Below the pieces are notes generated by a model. That model searched no databases. It was given only the letters and a program-made list of their open reading frames with translations, and was not told the origin of the DNA. Shown here in pieces: positions 54,301 to 63,300 of a DNA stretch of 64,000 nucleotides. The position numbers were made by a program, and so were the translations under genes. Source of the DNA: Oegoconia quadripuncta (taxonomy: Eukaryota; Arthropoda; Insecta; Lepidoptera; Autostichidae); assembly GCA_949316235.1 (NCBI GenBank), contig OX438747.1, positions 6,872,924 through 6,936,923 of the forward strand, given 5' to 3'. Each line of letters opens with the position of its first letter. Positions within the stretch are counted from its first letter, which is position 1.

Positions 54301-57300
54301 ACCGTAACGGTATGTTCCCTGCCAATGCCACGATCAGTGGCGTGCCTAGGGTTTCAGAGCAGAGCAAGCCCGAGTAATATTTGATGACTGATTTGTGGTT
54401 TTTACACAGTTAATGAAGTTCTCAACACGCATGTTGTGTTTTGTAAATTCCTCAGAGAACTGGCGTGATAAAGATGTCTCAATGCGTTGTATACCAAAAT
54501 TACTAAAAGAAATCACAGCATTCAAGTGTTTTTGAGAATTCATGTGCCTTTTAATAGCGCTAATTAAGTTATTTAAACCGTTATAACCCGATGCATTCCA
54601 AACGTTTTTGTCGGTCGAAAAAAAAATGCAGCACCAACAATATAACTTATTGGAATCATTGGAAGTACATTGGAAGAACAGACAACAATCCAATGAGTTT
54701 TGTCTATTTAACTGTCTTTTATGTGATTTACTGATCTGAAAAATACACAAATCAGGGTAGGTTTTGGCGAAGAAGTTAACTGCTTTTTCTGAGCAAAGTT
54801 CAAAGATTTTACCTTTTCCTCGCCGATTAAAGCATAGACACATTTTAAATTCTCACAAGGAACAATTTCCTCCGTCGTTGATAATCACAAAATTAAATTA
54901 GGTAAGTAAATCACTTCGAAATTTTAAAATGAATTTCAAATGGCACGAAGTATAGTATATACACCCCTATATATATCCCCTGCGCGTTGTTGTATTTGTA
55001 GTGCGTAGTGTAACGAGACGCCATGCGCCTCGTTGGCTCTCTTTATTCAGTATTCTCCTTGTTTGTTTCTTTTTCGGTTAAGTCATAATATTTTAAATTC
55101 AAAATTTGAACTCTGCCTGTTCTTTCTTTCTCTCTCTCTCTTTCTGTGTATCTTTTGTTTAATCAGTTTATAATTTACCGTTACAAAGACTGGACGTATA
55201 CTTTTCTATTAATATTGTTTGAACTACAAAACTAAATAAATTCTGTTTATCCCTTTTTACCAGTATAAAAGCTATTTTGTGTACGTGTGTAATTGTTTGT
55301 GAACGTGATACCTTTTTAATATAGTTGTCACTGACAACGATTCAAAGACCCGGCTCATCCTCATCTCTCTACATACTGTGGCCTACTCCTGGACATCTAC
55401 ATATAGCATCAGCCTGGGAGTAGTGCTTCACTAGTTGTATTTTTTTCGCTAGCCGCGCCGCTCTCCGTGTCAAGTTCGAGCTGGACCGTCACAAGGTCAT
55501 TGACACTACTACTGCATAGATAACTTGTATCGACGCGCGAAAATTTAAACGTACTAATTTCATTTGTTCTAATAAATACATTCTGCTCTTTGATTTGCAT
55601 ATGGACACTAAGTTGGACACCTTTAGGGCATTTTCGCCTCTATGAAAGGTACGCTACTGCTTGTAATGCGATTTTGTCAGCTCTCAGTACATATGTGGAA
55701 TAGCAGTGTGGTACTGAAAAGGTGGCGAGCTTAGTGTTGTGCTATGGTGATGCCACAGCGCTGATGTTCAGCTGTCCCCTGGTGATGCACGAACGCTAGC
55801 AACATCGATGACGCGTTTCACATAAAATTCACATATACAATATAATATATATCATTTACGATACACACAGCAAGAAACGGTTTGGCACTACCGGTCGGTT
55901 ACGATATAGCATCTGGCCTGGGATGTACTTAAATAAATACCATTGGTTGGAATACCACGATTGAGAAGCACTGTTATCGAGAACCACTCATTCATATGTA
56001 ACCGTGTAATCACTCAAAACCTAATTACGAAAAGCTAATAGAAAGAATAATAAATACTCAGTCATATACATGGGGGTAAGCTGATGAGAAAACCTGTGTA
56101 AATTATTGAATAATTCCAGAGACGTACCTTTGGAAACGTATAAGAAGATCACAGCTGGGGCTAACGGTGTGTTGGTCCTTGGGGTTGTCCGTCTTGCTCG
56201 TGTCGCCGTTGATTATCGCGTTGATTTGCATCTGTGTCTGGCAGGTAGTGTTGCGGATCAGGTGCTTTACCTGTTTACAAAGATATACACGGTACTTCTA
56301 AGATTTGCAGCAGCAAATTTAAAAATCATCATCATCATATCAGCCTCTGTACGTCCACTATAGAACATAGGCCCTCCCCCATAGAATTTCAGAGTGTCCG
56401 GTTGGAAGCGGCCTGCATCCAGCGATTTCCCGCGACCTTTATCAAGTCGTATGTCCACCTTGTGAGTGGATGTCCTACGCTGCGTTTGCCGGTGCGTGGT
56501 CTCCACTCGAGGACTTTAATGTCCCATCGGCCATCAGTTCTTCTAGCTGTGTGCCTTGCCCACTGCCACTTCAACTTGCTAATTCGCTGGGCTATGTTAG
56601 TGACACTCGTTAGCCTACGCATTTCTTCATTCCTGATTCGATCACGTAGTTTAAAAAATACGAAGACATTATACCGATAGTAGAGTAGACATATCAGTAG
56701 ACAAAGCTCAAGAGCGTTCTTGATACCCAATGATTCAATTCACAAGGTGAACTGGCAACAGGGGGTGCCAGCGGGTTTTCAAAGGTTAATTGAAAAGTCA
56801 CCTTCAGCTAGGTCATTATAAATCTCGTACTGCAACTTGTAGAGCGCTTTTCGCGACTATTGGCACATTGACTGAAACATTTTTACATTTCACGACCGAT
56901 TGGTGTAGTGGATAGTGACCCTGCCAGCGAAACCAACGGTTGCGGGTTCAAATCCCGCGAGGGGTAAATGTTTGTGTGATGAGTTTTTTCTGAGTCATGA
57001 ATTTTATATAAATATTTATGTATGTTTATCCGTTATCTAGTATCCATAGTACAAGCTGTGCTCTGTTTGGAACTTGATGATTGCTGTAAGTGTCCGAATA
57101 TTTATTTATTATTGAGGCGACTATAAGGCATTAGGAAGCTGTACAAAGCAGCCCTTTATCGCAATATATTTATTGTAAAATGTAATATGTGTAAAGAAAG
57201 CTATAAAACGCTTACCAAATGCATCAGAGGTACAGAAGCTCCCTTCTCTGATGATGTTGCATTACTTGGTTGATATTCTTCGGTACACGCTGAAAAATTA

Positions 57301-60300
57301 ACCATCATTTTTGTATCACACTCACATGATCTTTTATTAGTGAAATGAAACTTTAAGTGTGAAAGTAGTTTACCCTGGACAGAGTCAGTATCTTCGCCAC
57401 TCATCGCAGCTTGAGGGCCACGTTGGCCTGTGACTATGTCGATTTGGTCGTAGTCTCTGCAAAAAAATTGTGTATAAACATTACGTACGCAAAATAAAGT
57501 TTATTTACATTGGAGTTATTGTAACGATTCCAATGACACATCATTAACATTAAAGTGGTATTATTCGGTTATTCGGTATTAATACAGGAAGAATGAGATA
57601 GCACCACTTTAAAATTAGCACACTTTAGGTTAACGAAATCAATATCAAACACATTACAAGTAAAATCTCACTTTTTTACTAAATTGGCCCAGCTGGTTAC
57701 TGTTGGGTATTTTAACAACATTCTGGCTATAACTTTCATCAAAACTTAAAGCTATGTATACACAATGTATTTCAACAATTCAAATGGCAAAATAGTACAC
57801 AGCCTAAATATCACTGAGCAGTTGTTTTCTCATCTTTAAAACTTATCATCAAATATTGTTTTATGGTAGTGTTGAATTTATTGGAAGACAAAGTTTGGAT
57901 GTCAACCGGAATGTTATTATAAAAGCGTATACATCGGTCCTGTCATCTTACTTACACGTCAAGCTGCAAATGATTATAAGCGTCATTCGAGTTGGTCTGC
58001 AGGGCGTTACGCAATGCGTCCCGTAGGCCTCCGCCGCCGAGTAACGACCACACGAGCAACTCGGTCATGAACCGCGCGCCGGCGCTCGCTGGCACGGACC
58101 CTGTAATGACCCAAACATGGTTATAGTCGTTGGTGTTTTCGAACAAATTTCGTGAGTTCAGAGTTGCCTCCATAGTTTATCAGATTCATGTAAATAAATA
58201 CCCATTACGGTAGAACACTCCATAAAAATACGACCAACCACTTTGATGTGATCCTGTATACTCTTTGTGGTATTTATATTTATTATCGCAAATAAATTTT
58301 TGAATGATTTACTAGAGAACCGACTGAATGATATTAAAGTTAATACCTCATCATCATTCTTTACCCACTGCTGGGTATAGGCCTCTTCTCTGTTGAATTC
58401 TCACGGTCGAACATTACCTTGAGGCAAAAGTGCTATAAGGTGTTGCGCGCGCACTTGCGGCGTCGGCAACAGTAACGGCCAAGCGGCTGCCAAGGCGAGT
58501 CTGGCAGCGGCTGCGGCCGCCGGGCCCGCCCTGCCTTCCACCAGCGCCACTAGCGCTGAATGCACACCTGGACACCATGACCGACACTCAGACTCCTCGA
58601 CGCCGGTACCTCTGGCACATTGCCACGCATGCACCTAGAGTAAGGTAAACAGAGTCAATACAACTTATTACTGTCTCAAAATAGAAAACACTTTGTGTTG
58701 TAACCTCCCGTATAAACTTCTTAAGACGATGACAACACCTAAATTAACAACTCCTCGTGGGGTGAATCCAAAATCGTACGAAAAGATATCACGATAGGCT
58801 TAAATCAGTGTGCGTTCTATAGGTGGCAGTTACAGCTTGGCCAAATGGAGTAGATATATAAAGTAAAGAATTTCATTTATTTTATATGGAACCGCATACA
58901 CATTACGACTATATAGTATTAATTATTGATCTTCTACCGGAAAATCAAGCGATTCTCATCTTTCTGCGTTAATAATTCAATGGTCAAATTCGAATACTAG
59001 GTACTAATGTTTTAATATCGAGTCTTTTGTTCTCAAACAAACAATTATGGTGATGATTACGTCACGACAAATTCAGTTGATAAATATCAAATCAACGACC
59101 GTTTAAATGAATCCATAATGGTTTATACTAACAATTTAGGTTACGTTTTATTCTGACTCTTGCGTGCAATGTTGTATCTACAAGAATATTTGATCAAAAG
59201 ACTAGGAAAATGATGACGATGTCACACACACACACCCTAGGAAAATAGACGATTCAGATTGAATAGCAAACTATGTAACTTGTAAACTTAATCAACCAAT
59301 GTTGGGCTGCAGAATTTGCTATATAACTCGAACTATTTACAAAATACGATATTTGCATGATACGCGTCTTCGCATCTGTACATTTGATGAAAAACTATGG
59401 TATAATTAGGCTTCAAAACTTACCTGTAATCGTAGAAGATTTAAACAAGAAATTGCGAGACTTTCATTTTCTTTTATTGTAGCTGAACTACTCTCTTCCA
59501 CCACGATCCGTAACAGTCTTTCTAGGAACCTAAAAATGAAGAATGAGTAAGAAATAATTTCTTATAAAAATATATTTCCAACAAAAAGCTTGCAATCTGA
59601 AAATCCACTCACTTAAAAGTACTATCAGATAAATCTATGACGAAAGGCATTGACGAAGGCAAATCTCTCGGACTCTCTTCACTCCATACATAAATTTGAG
59701 ACGGACCACTTGTTACACCTGAAATAAATAAAAAGCTAAAGGATTATTCTGTTTGAAGATGGTGGCACTGAATTGATTCTTTGATTCTAATCAGTCTGCA
59801 AATCCAAGAAATTCTGTAAGGTGTGATGGGTCTAAGCGAGACCTAAGGCTCAATATTCTTCAATATGAAGCTTTTTCATAAATCTATGATTTTTCTTACC
59901 AGCAGCTTTGAATGACGGGTTCGAGAGCTGCAGCAGTTGCGGCACTGGCCTGGATATTTGTGCGCGCTCTAGGGAACCCCACGCGTACAATGCGCCTTCT
60001 GAAGTCAACGCAACTCCGTGCGTCGCACCCAGCGATAGGTCGATTACGCGTACACCTAGAAATATTTTCCAACAAATACTGTGTATTTGTAGTGGTCTCA
60101 GTCAAGAAACTAATAAATTATAGTAATATTACAGTGACTTGGTAAAATATTAGGAGCTTTAAAAAGTTGGTACACAATAAGTTCAATCTATGCTCTAGCA
60201 GTTAAATAATTTTATGTATACATAAGCTAATAGGAAATGAACAATATGAGAACATTATTTTAATATTCCCATTACCTTGAAGTGTCTCCAATAATTTTGG

Positions 60301-63300
60301 GGTTTTGATAGTTTCTACAGAGCCGTGTCCTAGACGATAACCGTCGCCTTTACCCCAGGAATAGACTTGTCCTCTGCAAATAATTAGTGAATGAATTAGA
60401 CCCATTTTACAAAAGCGACACTTTATTTTCCGCAACCTTGTTTTCACTCATTAGTATCTTGTGAACAAAATTTACAAACGATATTACTAGAAACGTAGGA
60501 TAAAGGTCGTGACAATATGTATGTACACAATAATTATTCACTTGACGACCTGCAGTCAGACCGCTTAACTCAATAGCTTTGGGAATTGTTATCGTTCGTG
60601 ACGTCAAGACACTGCCCGTCCTTGTCATACCGTAACGCAATGCGAAAGACAGACAGTGCATTGCTATCGCTATGGCTTTGAAATTATGTCCCGAGTTATG
60701 GATTGAATGTTCATTCGAGTACACGTGCCCACATTCATCATACAAACATATGTCACTAGCAGGATTCAAACCCGCGACCTTTTGGTATAGCTAGACTTAT
60801 TTGCATATTACAGAAACACATATAAAAAAATAGTCAGGCTTATCTAACCATTACACCAAATAGATAACATCTAACTAATCTAACAAATATTATAAATGCG
60901 AAAGTTTGGATGTTTGTTTGTTGCTTAATCACGGCGAAACGGATGAAGGAATTTAGATGCTATTTGGTATATATTTATTTATTTATTTTTATTTATTTAC
61001 TTTTTGGAAGATTTACAGACTTATATAAACTATAGAACAAAAACCTATCAGTAAAAACAATGCTTATAAAAAATCTCCGCCGATATTATAAATGAAGAGT
61101 AGCACACAGCAATATTGGGTCAATATAAGTAGGTACCACAACTACATAATGTAAGCGAAATTTTACATGTAAAGGGGTAAGAACATAAAAGAAACGAAAA
61201 GAAAAAATTGGTACGCAAAGTTCGATCTCATGAAGTGACACGCTCCTACTCATGCATGAAATCTTTGACACTGGCACGCCTAATCGACGCGATGCTAGTG
61301 CAGAGTAGGTCAGTTTCCGGTGGTAAACTGTTAAAAGTTTTGCAAGCGCGTATAAGAAATGAATTCTGTCTATAATTGGTTCTTGAAGATGGTATATTAA
61401 GAACAGGGCGTTTTCTAAGTTGCAATTGATTTGTACGTAAAGATATTCTAGACAATAGTTCAGAACAATCAACGGATCCATTCGCAATACTGGCTAGATA
61501 GCAAACATCGCTTGTATTGCGTCTGGTTTCCAGCGGTAAGAAATGGTAACGTTTGCACCTATGGATATATAGATATGGATAATATAAGTACAATATACCT
61601 TGGATTGAGACATAGGATATTTTAAACAAATTATTATGCATGTAACATTGGTACCAGCTATAAGTTCCGACGTACCCGTCAGTGAGTGCCGCATGCCAAT
61701 GGTCGCCGGTGTAGACGCGCGTGACGCGTATATCTGAGAGGAAGGTGAGCTCGCGAGGCGTGCCTCCCTCACCGTCCCCGAACACCTGCACCGCGCCCTC
61801 CCACGTGCAGCACAGCGTCTGACCCTCGCCCCACCCTGAAACCACCAATCGAGACTTCTTTCGGTCATCGTCAGTCTAATCGGGCGACATTTCTAAGTGT
61901 CTAGTGTAATAATAAAGTACAGGGGTGTGTGTGGGTCCGTTCCATGCAGTTTATTGGGGTACTGAGATGCACTTATCCGTTTATATACAGGACTGTCTAC
62001 TAGCCCACTTTAACTGAGCGGCATTTGAATGGAAATAAGAGAAGATAGTAACCCCCAAATTGACCAAAACATGTAGAAAATGGTAGGGCAGATGTATGGA
62101 CCCTCATTTTATTATTATTGTTTTGCATTTTAACTTACATCGACGGCTACAGTAATTTATTTTTATTTTATTCGGAACACTACCTGCAGATATAAAAAGG
62201 TGTATGTATGTAGGTACGTAAAAACATATTTCAACAAAAGCAAAGTTTAAAGACCACGTCATCGTCAATCATCAATTAAAATACCATTAATTCTTTAAAT
62301 TAAACAGATAAATCGCATACAAGGTACATGTGTAGTACTCGGTTTGGTTGGTGGTAGAGCATTTTCAAAGCTACCACCATCTTATCTAAGTCTGCCGTCA
62401 AGCAGCAATGTTGATAGCATTGTTGTGTTCCAGCTGTTTGGGATAAGTTCCCAAAATAAGTTGGGAGTTCAGGCTTAACGAGCTCACCCTCATCTTCACT
62501 AAACAGCATTGTGGCTATGATCAAGCGCTAACCCATTGTGCATAAAAAAAGACGGCAACTTTTTTTTTCGTTTTTCTACAACAGTAAGTACGACTACAGA
62601 ATACAATGTCGCCACCTGCCCAAACGTTATATGCGGTGTGATGAGATCATTACACTATTTAATGTATTATTTTCCTACATATTACAAAAATTTAATGTAT
62701 TCTAGTAATGTTTTTAGATTTTTATTACAGTTTTTGACACTATAATTCAAAGTATCTTTAGTTTTTATAGGCAATTCATTTAAAATGTTTGGCTCTAACT
62801 TGAATCTAACCTCAATGTGAACAATTCTCACCGAGTGCAATGTCGGTGATCCGCTCGATGCTGAGCGCGTGGAAGACGACCGGCTGCGGATTGAGGCAGT
62901 TCTCGATGGTGCCGAGGCCGAGCTGGCCGTGCGTGCCGCGGCCCCAAGTGTACAACACACCGCGAGAAGTTATCGCCGCACTGTTACAACATACATGGTT
63001 ATTTTGAATCACATTACGGCTTTACAATACTAAGAAGTTTTTGTTTGTTTATAAATCCCAAGACCCCAATAACAGCCCCAATTTCTGTTTTCCACTTTTC
63101 ATGTTCCTCAAGACTCGATTCTATAACTCTCTTCCGGAGTCTATTCGCCGCTCCCGTCATTAAACATCTTTAAAACTCCAATCAAAGTGCATTTTCTTCA
63201 TTAACTTATCTCTACTTTTCTCTCGATGATTAAATTAAATAAACTATGTTTCCAGTTGTAGTAACCACAAGCGTGTTGTATATGTAGGTAGAACGATTAC

